Shown here: piece by piece, positions 60,701 to 63,547 of the stretch
Position numbering within the stretch: position 1 is the stretch's first letter
Layout of the letters: the number at the start of each line of letters is the position of its first letter
Origin: Petrosia ficiformis
Lineage: Eukaryota; Porifera; Demospongiae; Haplosclerida; Petrosiidae
NCBI GenBank assembly: GCA_947044365.1
Contig: OX345645.1
Coordinates: 3,127,741 to 3,191,740, forward strand
Length of the DNA stretch: 64,000 bases
Direction of reading: 5' to 3'
Notes under the pieces: model-generated
Databases searched by the model: none
What the model was told of the DNA's origin: nothing
What the model saw: only the letters and a program-made list of their open reading frames with translations
Made by a program: the position numbers and the translations under genes

Positions 60701-63547
60701 AGGGATGATTATATGAAAAGATTGTTGATCATTACAAAAAAAAGTTATGAACATTTTACTGAGGTCATAGTGACATGAAGTAATGTGCTTTCAAACATAC
60801 CAAGACTGCTGTGTGTATTTTATACTCATTGTTGTATTTCATTATTTCTCAGATGTTTTAAGAAGGCATTAAGTCTCAACAAAAAACACTGTTATATTGT
60901 AGAAAAGGTATATACTCATACATGTATTGTGTAGTATCATTACACATGTACAGTCAGACATTTAATTTGTCATAATTATAGTTCAGTACTATCATACCAC
61001 TTTTTCTGGAGGGCTAAGATTCCTTTATTGCTCCCTTTTGATTATAAAATGTTTTATGTTAGAAATCACACTATGACATGTCTACACTCATACTCTCAAA
61101 TTTCAATTAGATCTTTGTAAATCAGGGAAACTTCTCTCCATATAATCTCTAAATAGATACATACAAACAGTGATACATGGATCACTGAACTATGTATATA
61201 CATGTACATTTAAAAAATATTTATAGTAAGAACATGTTAGCCCAAAGGCCTTCTTCAGTTACAAATCAGATTCCTTTTTTTATTTGAAAGTAATGAAGTG
61301 ATATATATAGTACAGTGATACTTATTACATTCAGGAGCACATTATACTGGCATTACTTTCAGCAGGAAGCATTGTGCCGCCAGCATAATAGGATGTGGAA
61401 TGTAAACTTTGTGGTCAAAATACTATTAAACAAAGGTCATGGGGTTGCAATTGAACATGCTTTTTCCATACTAAACAATTGCTTTAATGAGCAACAACTA
61501 AATTCACTTGAAGACTACATGTATGTACAAGCATCAGTTATGTTACAATTCAATGTAATGAAATGATTCTAATATTATAGGATTTATTTTTGAAGAATAT
61601 TGAGCATAATGAGAGCATAATAGGTACCTAAGTGGAAGCATAATTGAAATAAAACTGGGAATTTGAGCATAGCATAATAGGCTGTAATAAAAGCATAATG
61701 TGCCTGTCCCTACTTACATTGCTATGTACATTGTACATAGCTGAAGAAGGCCTTTGAGCTAAGACTTTTTTATTAAGAATATTTTATTGTATTATAATAA
61801 AGTTCAAAATTCTCTATAATGAAGTACATTACTGTTAATTAACATTTACTGTATTCATTCTATATATAGTATTAATGCAATTGTATATTATTTCTCATTC
61901 CCTTACAGTTTGGATTGTTTTCTTATGCTATTTACTCATTTGCCTCACAGGTCAAGAAACTGGTTAGTTCATGTCACTGAATGAGAAAACAAGCCATTAG
62001 GAAGTCTCACTATTCAGCCATTTTATATAAGAACACAACCAAATAAGATATCTAGGGATGAGTAATAGTTGATCTTCTTGGATACTAAACGTGTACAAAA
62101 TGGCTAAATAGCAAGTGTTTAAAATGTTTGATTAAAATCACTATATTTTAAGGATGTGTATCATCAAAATTTTCTGTCCCAATTATCATATAAAGTTTAT
62201 CACGATAATCATGATACTTTAAAGCTTTATGTTCCATGTAGCAAATCCACAAATGATAAAGGAGATTAGTCATGTTGCCACTGTAAGCCAAATGCCCCTT
62301 ACACAAATGACAAATTATCTCTTTGCTGTTTAGTTGGATCATCGACCTTGAATCTGAATAACTGCCAGATCTTGCTTTTGGCTCCTACAAGTAGAGCCAA
62401 CGAATCATGCTATCCTTCAACTTCCTTGCTGACCTAGCCATTTGTTTACAAACTGAACTGTGCATGTATGAACGCATGTGTCAAGCAATAATAAATAATT
62501 AATTAATATTATAATTATATGACGATATAGATTCCTGATATCGCTTATCGCGATAATTACTTCAGTGATGAAAATATCACTATATTGATATTATCGCACA
62601 TCATTTCTATTTTTTAATGATCCATTAAACAAGATACATATTGAGAAAAAAGTATCCCGCTATGTATTAATTATTGCTGATGGCACTATCATAGTGTCTC
62701 TACCATTCTAGTACTTGAAAACTTGGGCCTGAAGAAGTAAGCGTAATTCTTGCAAGGTTCTAAGCGTTATACTTACTTGTTGATTCTTGTATCATCTTAA
62801 TACTGTTTCTCTGCCAGTTTACATTCTTCCTGCTGGTCTGTAGCATGAGTGTGCATTCGTTTACGCGCCACGCCTATTAATTGACCAAATGCTCGAGCCT
62901 AGCCCACCGGAATGATGCAACTTCCTTAACTACGTTTAAAACGCATACTCGCACAAGTAGCCACAAACATACATATATATATATATATATACATTAAGCC
63001 CCGTGGAAAGCAATTATAGGGATGGCCCTATCGGCCATAAAAATGTCAGCTAGGCTAGGAAATATTTATAGAGTTGACGTTCATGAAATTAATAGTGAAA
63101 CTATAATTATATACCATTTGAATGCAACAAATCCAGTCACATAACATGTAGTGTTGTGACTATTTATATTTCAGGCTGGCTGTACATCAATATCGTCCTG
63201 GTTTGTCTACTATTGATCTAATAATTGTAGTTTATTTCATCTAAAAGCAATAAGAATAATATATTTTGTACTACAAAAATTACATACATGGATTGTAGTA
63301 CCAAGTAACTTGTATCACAATTCTGTCCTCTACTCTACAGCCTCTGTTGTACAAGTCAAAAGAAACCCAGAGGTGGGCTGAGACTGCTGTTAAAAATATG
63401 TTAATTCTTGCTGAATTGCAGTTTCAACAAGCTCTTTCATTGGAAGGATCTCGTCACTCAGAACCTTGGATTTATCACTTTATGTTAGCGAAGATATCTT
63501 ACAAATTAAAGAAACCAGCCAGTGTAATACTAGAACATTTTGTAAAG
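756..63547 (+). CDS. CABIN1: CABIN1-like gene (calcineurin-binding protein 1 / Hir3 family), internal 29 exons
   Basis: I read 29 exons with GT/AG borders and matching codon phase: 756-847, 1475-1545, 1709-1768, 1836-1846, 2284-2359, 2879-2941, 3604-3690, 4847-4901, 6037-6220, 6562-6632, 7130-7250, 50693-50745, 51973-52062, 52949-53044, 53159-53274, 53799-53877, 54311-54405, 54840-56123, 56500-56605, 56827-56925, 57792-57893, 57950-58001, 58509-58590, 58673-58735, 59492-59603, 59951-60009, 60853-60907, 61909-61962, 63341-63547. The total is 3,695 nt, about 1,231 codons. Recognisable CABIN1 landmarks in order are PKRRSTRV, a [19 protein letters not shown] block, [24 protein letters not shown] and the final [17 protein letters not shown]. 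In vertebrates CABIN1 is a nuclear TPR protein that binds calcineurin and MEF2 and serves in the HIRA histone H3.3 chaperone complex; that role here is inferred from homology. The start codon and the C-terminus lie outside the window. Confidence 0.9.
1020..1426. repeat. tandem direct duplication carrying the tRNA-like sequences
   Basis: The segment about 1018-1155 (TGATGTTATCAGAGATGTAG through the tRNA-like end) recurs at about 1292-1426. The spacer 1157-1290 contains an inverted partial tRNA-like 5' half and no other recognised feature. Everything lies in the CABIN1 intron 848-1474. Confidence 0.7.
1085..1157 (-). tRNA. tRNA-like sequence (Ser-GGA-like register, atypical)
   Basis: On the minus strand a 73-nt cloverleaf can be drawn: D arm GCTC/GAGC, anticodon stem TCTGT/ACAGA, T arm GTGGG-TTCGAAT-CCCAC, and an acceptor stem with several G-T wobbles and an A-C mismatch at the first pair. 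The loop is CCGGAGT, so position 33 is C rather than the near-universal U and the triplet at 34-36 is GGA. It lacks the long variable arm of a true tRNA-Ser. It is more likely a tRNA-derived repeat or pseudogene than a working tRNA. Its 5' end abuts a partial inverted copy on the + strand (about 1152-1175). Confidence 0.45.
1356..1428 (-). tRNA. second tRNA-like copy
   Basis: This copy is nearly identical to the one at 1085-1157, and the flanking AGAAAGAAAG and CACCTGAGGCAATGG sequence is also duplicated. The acceptor stem here, GCCTTGG with TTGAGGC, pairs at all seven positions with wobbles. The anticodon loop is CCAGAGT, again with C at position 33. It is either a tRNA-derived element or a decayed tRNA. 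Confidence 0.45.
1836..1846 (+). CDS. CABIN1: 11-nt CABIN1 microexon
   Basis: The sequence GAAAGAACCAG is preceded by a pyrimidine-rich tract ending TTGTAG and followed by GTATGT. It accepts two bases of the previous codon and donates one base to the next (R-K-E-P-V). Skipping it would change the frame, because 11 is not a multiple of three, so it is needed to join 1709-1768 to 2284-2359. Confidence 0.7.
4847..7250 (+). CDS. CABIN1: CABIN1 exons 8-11 (around the exon-fragment satellite)
   Basis: Exon 4847-4901 ends KIYTRQLLL. The next real exon, 6037-6220, begins [15 protein letters not shown], matching the MLMSLSCMELQLDQW region of vertebrate CABIN1 as I recall it. Exon 6562-6632 gives [20 protein letters not shown], corresponding to the vertebrate VYWLKARFLALQGD segment. 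Exon 7130-7250 gives CKNLLDTC...[14 protein letters not shown] and ends in phase 1 just before the 43.4-kb intron. Between 4901 and 6037 the intron is filled by a 114-bp tandem array that repeats the acceptor and start of exon 6037. Confidence 0.85.
5062..6084 (+). repeat. 114-bp tandem array repeating a CABIN1 exon start
   Basis: A 114-bp unit recurs at a strict 114-bp period. The ATGGGTCTTTGC start recurs near 5239, 5353, 5467, 5581, 5695, 5809, 5923 and 6037, with a degenerate first copy near 5120. Each unit holds intronic sequence, a pyrimidine-rich acceptor (CTATAG in most, CCACAG near 5808 and at 6036) and the first 46-48 nt of the exon. Only the last copy continues into full coding sequence; the others run into an in-frame TGA about 30 codons on. 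The last two units (228 bp) share variants with the preceding two, so a dimer was also duplicated. Confidence 0.9.
6899..7111. repeat. two-copy direct repeat (about 105 bp)
   Basis: A unit with CAGTACATGTACGTATTTAC, a core CCAATTCCTAGTA and GCCAGCCATGTTGGACTTAT occurs twice in tandem just upstream of the CABIN1 exon at 7130. Confidence 0.8.
7450..8427. mobile_element. foldback element with long inverted ends
   Basis: The left end (from about 7456, TTCTCAACTAGAAGCATTTG then TACTTGTACTTGTACT) is the inverse of the right end (about 8340-8427, ending AAATGCTTCTAGTTGAGAAG). The inverted ends run roughly 60-80 bp with divergence. The interior contains a 37-bp minisatellite and a 7.9-8.1 kb segment (GGTTAACGAGCCAAACGGCC) that recurs near 28450-28650. 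No transposase was seen. Confidence 0.55.
7546..7731. repeat. 37-bp minisatellite, five copies
   Basis: The unit contains CTACTTAAGTCCTTACAAAT followed by GTACATGTACTTGTA. It recurs at 37-bp intervals (cores near 7551, 7588, 7625, 7662 and 7699). It lies inside the foldback element. Confidence 0.9.
8428..10134. other. intronic stretch without recognised gene
   Basis: AT-rich sequence. The segment about 9200-9900 is a diverged copy of sequences found in the later tandem units (for example CTCATGAATTTGTAATGAGC and TATAAGTACAGGAATTTTAT). No open frame with family resemblance was found. Confidence 0.4.
10135..10299 (-). pseudogene. cystatin-like gene copy A, isolated exon 3
   Basis: On the minus strand an acceptor CTATTAG-type site at 10300 opens 54 codons and a TAA: it begins [16 protein letters not shown], passes [10 protein letters not shown], and ends with a unique tail ([13 protein letters not shown]). 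No exon 2 or exon 1 follows in the expected upstream direction; the region instead passes into AGATGGCAGCATCAG repeat sequence near 10406. I read it as a truncated gene fragment at the edge of the first tandem unit. Confidence 0.75.
10961..10995. repeat. (GT)n microsatellite
   Basis: About 35 bp of GT in the first tandem unit. Shorter runs sit at the equivalent place near 14733 and 19050. Confidence 0.9.
11230..12266. other. intergenic part of tandem unit 1
   Basis: This stretch contains the GGTGGTGCTGCAGCAGCTGC segment and sequence shared with 15000-15700, 23040-23530 and 32540-33000. Open frames exist in it but have no recognisable family and are not preserved between copies. Confidence 0.4.
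12267..12986 (-). CDS. stefin-like (type-1 cystatin) gene B
   Basis: Three minus-strand exons: 12927-12986, 12751-12861 and 12267-12428, all phase 0, total 110 aa. Exon 1 is [20 protein letters not shown], with the N-terminal Gly and IQxIADK of stefins. Exon 2 gives [20 protein letters not shown] then the loop [17 protein letters not shown]. Exon 3 gives [15 protein letters not shown] through VVAIQT and ends [12 protein letters not shown]. Exon 3 aligns without gaps to the last exon of vertebrate stefin through the QT. There is no signal peptide, so it is presumably cytosolic. Stefins inhibit papain-like cysteine proteases, but the QxVxG loop is PGSDG here, so inhibitory activity is uncertain. 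Confidence 0.82.
13055..13061 (-). promoter_or_regulatory. TATA box of cystatin gene B
   Basis: TATAAAA on the minus strand lies 69 bp upstream of the ATG at 12986, in a block conserved in all full copies (ATACTGAAGACTATAAAAGC in most). The 31-bp segment between it and the ATG is duplicated in this class. Confidence 0.6.
13740..14240 (+). pseudogene. transposase-tail relic, tandem unit 1
   Basis: Broken frames read in pieces as [16 protein letters not shown], and [20 protein letters not shown] with an acidic, Ser-rich end near 14200. The HNxEFT...VGPEQW...HVRxxxEDHYW style resembles the C-terminal tail found in proteins linked to DDE transposases in invertebrates; that assignment is tentative. 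Copies occur at 17860-18510 and 37865-38130. Confidence 0.4.
15703..16100. mobile_element. insertion (about 390 bp) in tandem unit 2, MITE-like
   Basis: Tandem unit 1 reads CAATCATTCTATATAGTATA at the matching site. Unit 2 carries about 390 bp between CATTC and ATATAGTATA, with ends AACCCTTACC and CTCTAAGGGA giving a short CCCTTA/TAAGGG inverted end. It has higher GC than its surroundings and no transposase. Confidence 0.55.
16245..16946 (-). CDS. stefin-like (type-1 cystatin) gene C
   Basis: Exons 16887-16946, 16720-16830 and 16245-16403 encode 109 aa. The first exon gives [12 protein letters not shown] and IQDIADK; the donor is GTTAGT. The exon 2 loop reads [14 protein letters not shown], keeping a Q and a G in the spacing of the QxVxG motif. 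Exon 3 ends [11 protein letters not shown] then TAA. It lies in the second tandem 4-kb unit and is the paralogue of gene B; the unit carries two insertions that the gene B unit lacks. Every splice border is GT/AG. Confidence 0.82.
17015..17021 (-). promoter_or_regulatory. TATA box of cystatin gene C
   Basis: TATAAAA on the minus strand lies 69 bp upstream of the ATG at 16946, in the same conserved context as the other copies. Confidence 0.6.
17246..17463. mobile_element. insertion (about 220 bp) in tandem unit 2
   Basis: Compared with unit 1 near 13350, unit 2 has extra sequence from GTAGTATATTGTGTTTATTT to ACACAAACATCACAATA. The ends show no clear inverted repeat. The nature of the insertion is unknown. 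Confidence 0.45.
17860..18510 (+). pseudogene. transposase-tail relic, tandem unit 2
   Basis: This copy is parallel to the one at 13740-14240 and slightly longer at its 5' end. It contains [20 protein letters not shown] and [20 protein letters not shown] in one frame, then frameshifts and stops. It is not functional as it stands. Confidence 0.4.
19540..20851 (-). pseudogene. THAP-domain DDE transposase pseudogene
   Basis: A start at 20851 opens [19 protein letters not shown], the first Cys pair of a THAP zinc finger. A one-base shift then leads to MYRIPVV...[10 protein letters not shown] and ICSRHF, the second zinc pair. A further shift near 20470 leads to the transposase part: [40 protein letters not shown] and [21 protein letters not shown] replaces the usual Arg after NLKA (about 19830). 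[20 protein letters not shown] continues beyond it, then a 27-base G run (Gly codons), LLPGDN, and another shift before [20 protein letters not shown]. It has at least three frameshifts and one nonsense codon, so it is not functional. Confidence 0.82.
19706..19732. repeat. 27-bp C run
   Basis: The homopolymer lies within the transposase remnant, where a conserved WGG glycine pair is expected. It may be expanded or mis-assembled. Confidence 0.9.
20962..21633. other. intronic stretch, no gene
   Basis: The part 21050-21115 (TTGGGAACCAGAAATGGGGG and following) is a fragment of the 785-bp repeat at 29472 and 31289. The rest is unassigned. Confidence 0.5.
21634..21770. mobile_element. MITE family 1, copy 1
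   Basis: Inverted ends near GGTATATATACCAGATATAT and its complement surround a core TTTATAACCTAGACCCATAG. It is about 137 bp. No coding capacity. Confidence 0.7.
21999..22250. mobile_element. foldback MITE family 2
   Basis: A 252-bp element. TTTTAATTCTCCAAT at the left mirrors ATTGGAGAATTAAAA at the right. Inside, AACCAAACATTTCGATAGCT plus AATCAGCTATCTTCATTAG mirrors the right-hand CTAATGAAGATAGCTGAATA plus GCTATCGAAACGTTTGGTT. It could form a hairpin of about 55 bp per arm. Confidence 0.8.
22251..23535. other. intronic stretch, no gene
   Basis: 22350-23010 is unique within the window, has a somewhat different texture and carries no recognisable protein. From about 23020 the sequence is shared with the 3' flanks of the other cystatin copies. 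Confidence 0.4.
23536..24222 (-). pseudogene. cystatin-like gene D, first exon damaged
   Basis: Exon 3 (23536-23694, ending [11 protein letters not shown]) and exon 2 (24014-24124, loop TPSGQGSDG) are intact. The exon 1 candidate at 24222 reads [15 protein letters not shown] then a stop. The IQDIADK part and the donor have been replaced by a T-rich (plus strand) tract near 24166-24185. A normal stefin cannot be assembled from this copy unless the first exon of the next partial copy is used. Confidence 0.7.
24283..24518 (-). pseudogene. partial cystatin-like copy D2 (exons 1 and 2 only)
   Basis: Exon 2 (24283-24393) reads [20 protein letters not shown] with loop [14 protein letters not shown]. 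The exon 1 remnant (24459 to about 24518) reads [19 protein letters not shown], with a good GTCAGT donor but without an ATG; the start has become AAAAAAAAGCC. No exon 3 follows before the damaged exon 1 of copy D. A TATAAAAA remains at about 24545-24551. Splicing of this exon 2 into exon 3 of copy D is conceivable but unsupported. Confidence 0.6.
24751..24789 (-). pseudogene. orphan cystatin first exon ([10 protein letters not shown] type)
   Basis: The minus strand reads [13 protein letters not shown] and is preceded by the same promoter block (TATAAAAA near 24830). The IQDIADK end and its donor are missing, and no exon 2 follows in the expected direction before copy D2. It differs from the main family by N-P-I-L-P-P in place of G-P-I-L-P-A. 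Confidence 0.55.
24840..26980. other. repeat-rich intronic stretch between copies D and E
   Basis: 25310-25530 is a diverged inverted copy of the dispersed GTGCCAAATAAGAAGCTCTT repeat. About 25798-26265 contains pieces of the TATCCCTATAATTGCTTT-ended element. 24890-25310 matches 28970-29370. No gene was supported. Confidence 0.5.
26985..27550 (-). CDS. stefin-like (type-1 cystatin) gene E
   Basis: Exons 27491-27550, 27315-27425 and 26985-27143 encode 109 aa. Exon 1 is the standard [12 protein letters not shown]...IADK. Exon 2 has [19 protein letters not shown] and loop [14 protein letters not shown]. Exon 3 gives [19 protein letters not shown], then VVAIQT, and ends [14 protein letters not shown]. 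It is a single copy, not obviously part of the two tandem-block systems. A TATA box lies 38 bp upstream of the ATG, so it belongs to the short-leader class. Confidence 0.82.
27588..27594 (-). promoter_or_regulatory. TATA box of cystatin gene E (short leader)
   Basis: TATAAAA on the minus strand lies 38 bp upstream of the ATG at 27550. The 31-bp duplicated leader segment of the other class is absent. Confidence 0.6.
28828..28863 (-). pseudogene. orphan cystatin first exon ([10 protein letters not shown] type)
   Basis: The minus strand reads [11 protein letters not shown] then a stop. The promoter block with TATAAAAA near 28905 is preserved upstream. The rest of the gene is absent. It closely resembles the orphan at 24751-24789, and the flanking sequence 28863-29370 is also shared with 24789-25310. 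Confidence 0.55.
29472..30256. repeat. 785-bp direct repeat, left copy
   Basis: It begins GTGTGTAAGTTTGTATCTGA and ends CTATTACTATTACAGATGCT. It matches 31289-32073 at a constant offset of 1817 with no indel, and I saw no mismatch by eye. The inner part starts TG and ends CA, as an LTR would, but GATGCT and a GT run follow both copies, so the structure is not a clean LTR. Confidence 0.85.
30253..30315. repeat. (GT)n microsatellite
   Basis: About 60 bp of GT between the left 785-bp repeat and the core. Further long GT runs are at 29407-29477 and 32073-32157. Confidence 0.9.
30343..30376. other. GC-rich perfect hairpin
   Basis: ACATGGGGCCCCCAC pairs perfectly with GTGGGGGCCCCATGT across a CCCT loop. 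It is a 15-bp stem with very high GC in an AT-rich region. Confidence 0.85.
31289..32073. repeat. 785-bp direct repeat, right copy
   Basis: This is the right-hand partner of 29472-30256. It is followed by a GT microsatellite and then CACAGTGCTAGAGCTTTGAT, the sequence that continues the host repeat interrupted at about 29400. Confidence 0.85.
33034..33542 (-). pseudogene. cystatin-like gene F, nonsense and splice-site damage
   Basis: Exons 33483-33542, 33320-33430 and 33034-33201 correspond to a full copy. In exon 1 the Arg codon of DKRIQ has become TGA. The acceptor of exon 3 has changed from TATAG to TATAA, leaving only an AG one base later that shifts the frame. Exon 3 also carries an in-frame insertion (DYYL) and ends [10 protein letters not shown]. 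It is the duplicate partner of copy I, which shares the same nonsense codon. Confidence 0.8.
33695..33755. repeat. (TA)n microsatellite
   Basis: A run of TA dinucleotides flanked by ATACATGTATATG repeats, upstream of cystatin copy F. A shorter form is present at 44035-44065 in block 2. Confidence 0.85.
34503..35470 (-). CDS. stefin-like (type-1 cystatin) gene G
   Basis: Exons 35411-35470, 35229-35339 and 34503-34661 encode 109 aa. Exon 1 begins [12 protein letters not shown]. The exon 2 loop is [14 protein letters not shown], a distinct variant shared only with gene J. Exon 3 reads [16 protein letters not shown] and ends [11 protein letters not shown]. The second intron is 567 bp, longer than in genes B, C, E, H and K, because extra sequence (34740-35190) lies in it. 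It is the duplicate partner of gene J. All borders are GT/AG and the frame is open. Confidence 0.82.
35509..35515 (-). promoter_or_regulatory. TATA box of cystatin gene G (short leader)
   Basis: TATAAAA(A) on the minus strand lies 39 bp upstream of the ATG at 35470. Confidence 0.6.
35930..35966 (-). pseudogene. orphan cystatin first exon ([10 protein letters not shown] type)
   Basis: The minus strand reads [15 protein letters not shown], with the AAAAGCAAGCAGTA leader upstream but no TATA as clear as in the others. No exon 2 follows directly; the next exons downstream belong to gene G, about 460 bp away, which has its own first exon. It could be a relic or an alternative first exon. Confidence 0.5.
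36761..36882. mobile_element. MITE family 1, copy 2
   Basis: The left end is GGTATATATACCAGATATAT (then CACTTG). The right end, GTGGTATATCTGGCATATAT followed by ACC, is its inverse. It is about 122 bp, in block 1 of the large duplication. Confidence 0.75.
37050..37530. mobile_element. MITE family 3 (TATCCCTATAATTGCTTT ends), block 1 copy
   Basis: The left end TATCCCTATAATTGCTTTAT near 37048 is the inverse of the right end AAAGCAATTATAGGGATGG near 37500. The interior carries CATGCCACGCCCATTAACTG. No open transposase. A truncated copy is in block 2 (46788-47160). Confidence 0.6.
37865..38130 (+). pseudogene. transposase-tail relic beside cystatin gene H
   Basis: A third copy, with an internal deletion. 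The open piece [20 protein letters not shown] then [12 protein letters not shown] is the best preserved part. It joins at about 38138 directly to the sequence found upstream of cystatin exon 3 in other units. Confidence 0.4.
38320..39024 (-). CDS. stefin-like (type-1 cystatin) gene H
   Basis: Exons 38965-39024, 38789-38899 and 38320-38481 encode 110 aa. Exon 1 is [12 protein letters not shown]...IADK with an intact Arg codon. Exon 2 gives [11 protein letters not shown] with loop [14 protein letters not shown]. Exon 3 ends [15 protein letters not shown], a tail not seen in the other copies. It is the duplicate partner of gene K. The 69-bp distance to the TATA box places it in the long-leader class. 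Confidence 0.82.
39093..39099 (-). promoter_or_regulatory. TATA box of cystatin gene H
   Basis: TATAAAA on the minus strand lies 69 bp upstream of the ATG at 39024. Confidence 0.6.
39400..41419. other. intronic stretch of block 1, no gene
   Basis: It matches 48420-49640 in block 2. Apart from the 58-bp array I see no coding or RNA feature. Confidence 0.5.
40255..40480. repeat. 58-bp tandem repeat plus inverted copy
   Basis: Three units contain TTGCTTGTAACAGTTACATG and CAACACTTCTTCCTTTCCAT. They are followed by an inverted piece GTGTTGCATGTAACTGTTAC. A related, shorter array lies at 49230-49375 in block 2. Confidence 0.8.
41420..41855. repeat. 36/37-bp minisatellite, 12 copies
   Basis: Twelve head-to-tail copies of a unit with AAATCATGTGGCACCAAATA and AGAACCCCTTTGGGTC. 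Four copies have an extra T (37 bp). The unit derives from the end of a dispersed repeat also seen at about 43027, 50290 and 52625. There are no spacers, so this is not a CRISPR. It is absent from block 2. Confidence 0.95.
41856..43376. other. intronic stretch of block 1, no gene
   Basis: It matches 49715-50640 in block 2 with deletions. It contains one copy of the GGCTCAACAA...GGCACCAAATAA dispersed repeat (42895-43075). No gene was seen. Confidence 0.5.
43377..43874 (-). pseudogene. cystatin-like gene I, nonsense in exon 1
   Basis: Exons 43815-43874, 43639-43749 and 43377-43532 are otherwise complete. The exon 2 loop is TTSGPGSDG, exon 3 has a good TATAG acceptor and the tail is [10 protein letters not shown]. 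In exon 1 the Arg codon of DKRIQ is TGA, as in copy F. Use of a downstream start cannot restore the N-terminal segment. The gene sits at the start of the second large duplicated block. Confidence 0.8.
44780..45721 (-). CDS. stefin-like (type-1 cystatin) gene J
   Basis: Exons 45662-45721, 45486-45596 and 44780-44941 encode 110 aa. Exon 1 begins [12 protein letters not shown]. The exon 2 loop is [14 protein letters not shown] as in gene G. Exon 3 ends [12 protein letters not shown], so its tail differs from gene G although the two genes are duplicate partners. The long second intron (45486 back to 44941) is shared with gene G. The frame and splice borders are intact. Confidence 0.82.
45760..45766 (-). 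promoter_or_regulatory. TATA box of cystatin gene J (short leader)
   Basis: TATAAAA(A) on the minus strand lies 39 bp upstream of the ATG at 45721. Confidence 0.6.
46491..46618. mobile_element. MITE family 1, copy 3
   Basis: This is the duplicate partner of copy 2 in block 2, with small changes (CCGGATATATCAC) and an added CATGTA. Confidence 0.75.
47304..48031 (-). CDS. stefin-like (type-1 cystatin) gene K
   Basis: Exons 47972-48031, 47796-47906 and 47304-47477 encode 114 aa, the longest copy. Exon 1 is [12 protein letters not shown]...IGDK. Exon 2 reads [20 protein letters not shown] with loop [14 protein letters not shown]. Exon 3 gives [17 protein letters not shown] and ends [16 protein letters not shown]. 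It is the duplicate partner of gene H, and the last cystatin copy before the host exon at 50693. Confidence 0.82.
48100..48106 (-). promoter_or_regulatory. TATA box of cystatin gene K
   Basis: TATAAAA on the minus strand lies 69 bp upstream of the ATG at 48031. Confidence 0.6.
48107..50692. other. intronic stretch of block 2 up to the host exon
   Basis: Duplicated sequence as in block 1 (see the large block duplication). The block ends near 50640 and the last 50 bp leads into the acceptor at 50692. No gene was seen. Confidence 0.5.
50693..54405 (+). CDS. CABIN1: CABIN1 exons 12-17
   Basis: Six exons. 50693-50745 takes up the phase-1 codon left open at 7250 and reads [17 protein letters not shown], matching the NLKSLERCQS neighbourhood of vertebrate CABIN1. 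51973-52062 gives [20 protein letters not shown], matching the vertebrate repeat with YKAVVHLLRPTL. 52949-53044 and 53159-53274 give [18 protein letters not shown] and [14 protein letters not shown], corresponding to LLLLQDSLLRLKDYRQCFEC. 53799-53877 and 54311-54405 end [10 protein letters not shown]...[15 protein letters not shown], matching the vertebrate VSSVLPWIILHRIIW segment. These are TPR-like helical repeats. The intron 53275-53798 carries a 20-bp tandem array. Confidence 0.87.
53410..53753. repeat. 20-bp tandem repeat with palindromic ends, about 17 copies
   Basis: The unit is TGATCTGTATCAATGATCAG, in the CABIN1 intron 53275-53798. Variants CTGTAT and CTTTAT alternate over much of the array, which points to a 40-bp dimer as the later amplification unit. 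Confidence 0.9.
53951..54214. mobile_element. MITE family 4, copy 1
   Basis: The ends GTGTTGTTTTAGTT and AATAAAACAACAC are inverted. The interior repeats AACTAAAACTAAAACCCTTT and TTAAACTATAACTAAACTA. It is about 264 bp, in a CABIN1 intron. Confidence 0.7.
54840..56123 (+). CDS. CABIN1: CABIN1 large exon with Ser/Thr/Pro-rich insertion
   Basis: This single 1,284-nt exon starts in phase 2 (completing TG|T, Cys) and ends in phase 2 at GGAAG|GT. After [14 protein letters not shown] it encodes about 390 residues that are rich in Ser, Thr and Pro and poor in predicted structure. It includes repeated STSE motifs (residues about 60-110 of the exon) and many SQD and PSQ pieces. It ends [13 protein letters not shown], which rejoins the conserved protein (vertebrate SLMLLNTAHEYLGRR). 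As I recall vertebrate CABIN1, the two conserved flanks lie only about 35 residues apart there, so the rest looks like a lineage-specific disordered insertion. The whole exon is open, which supports real coding use. Confidence 0.85.
56212..56442. mobile_element. MITE family 4, copy 2
   Basis: It shares GGCATTATGA, AACTAAAACTAAAACCCTTT and the right end AACTAAAACAACAC with copy 1. The left end is eroded. It lies in the intron directly after the large Ser/Thr-rich exon. Confidence 0.65.
56500..58735 (+). CDS. CABIN1: CABIN1 exons 19-24
   Basis: Exon 56500-56605 reads [19 protein letters not shown], matching the vertebrate LLRFYVRVLQKEL segment. Exon 56827-56925 carries [20 protein letters not shown], the most diagnostic CABIN1 block. 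57792-57893 gives [20 protein letters not shown]; 57950-58001 gives [15 protein letters not shown]; 58509-58590 gives [18 protein letters not shown]; 58673-58735 gives [18 protein letters not shown]. All correspond in order to the vertebrate protein, and all introns are phase-consistent. The intron 56926-57791 holds a roughly 113-bp tandem repeat. Confidence 0.9.
57050..57770. repeat. tandem repeat of about 113 bp, five to six copies
   Basis: The unit includes ACAGATGGATAGATGAATGG, ATATTGTTAGACATTA and GACAGATGAACAAAGAGACA. It is itself built from GATA/GACA-like words. It fills most of the CABIN1 intron 56926-57791. Confidence 0.85.
59492..63547 (+). CDS. CABIN1: CABIN1 exons 25-29
   Basis: Exon 59492-59603 reads [20 protein letters not shown] and [17 protein letters not shown], a TPR-type repeat closely matching vertebrate CABIN1. 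59951-60009 gives [15 protein letters not shown]; 60853-60907 gives [18 protein letters not shown]; 61909-61962 gives [18 protein letters not shown]. 63341-63547 gives a TPR with [20 protein letters not shown] and ending [18 protein letters not shown], equivalent to the vertebrate WLHHYMLGKVAEKQ segment. The last donor is GTAATT after 63547; the next exon is outside the window. Confidence 0.9.
60202..60655. mobile_element. MITE family 3, copy in CABIN1 intron
   Basis: Left end CATCCCTATGATTGCTTTAC; right end GAAAGCAATCATAGGGATGG followed by CCCTACGGGCCATAA. The interior has ACGCCACGCCCATTAATTGA. It lies between the exons at 59951 and 60853. Confidence 0.6.
61963..63340 (+). other. CABIN1 intron, no further exon supported
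   Basis: The phases of 61962 and 63341 are both 0 and the protein joins smoothly, so no exon is needed. A possible short exon after TTTCAG at 63174 would break the frame. Confidence 0.5.
62652..63043. mobile_element. MITE family 3, second copy in CABIN1 intron
   Basis: Left end near TATCCCGCTATG; right end GGAAAGCAATTATAGGGATG then GCCCTATCGGCCATAA. The interior has CGCGCCACGCCTATTAATTG. It lies between the exons at 61909 and 63341. Confidence 0.55.

Noticed and set aside
63174..63199. Possible small CABIN1 exon after TTTCAG
   Set aside because: It would end in phase 2 while the next exon needs phase 0; the protein joins well without it.
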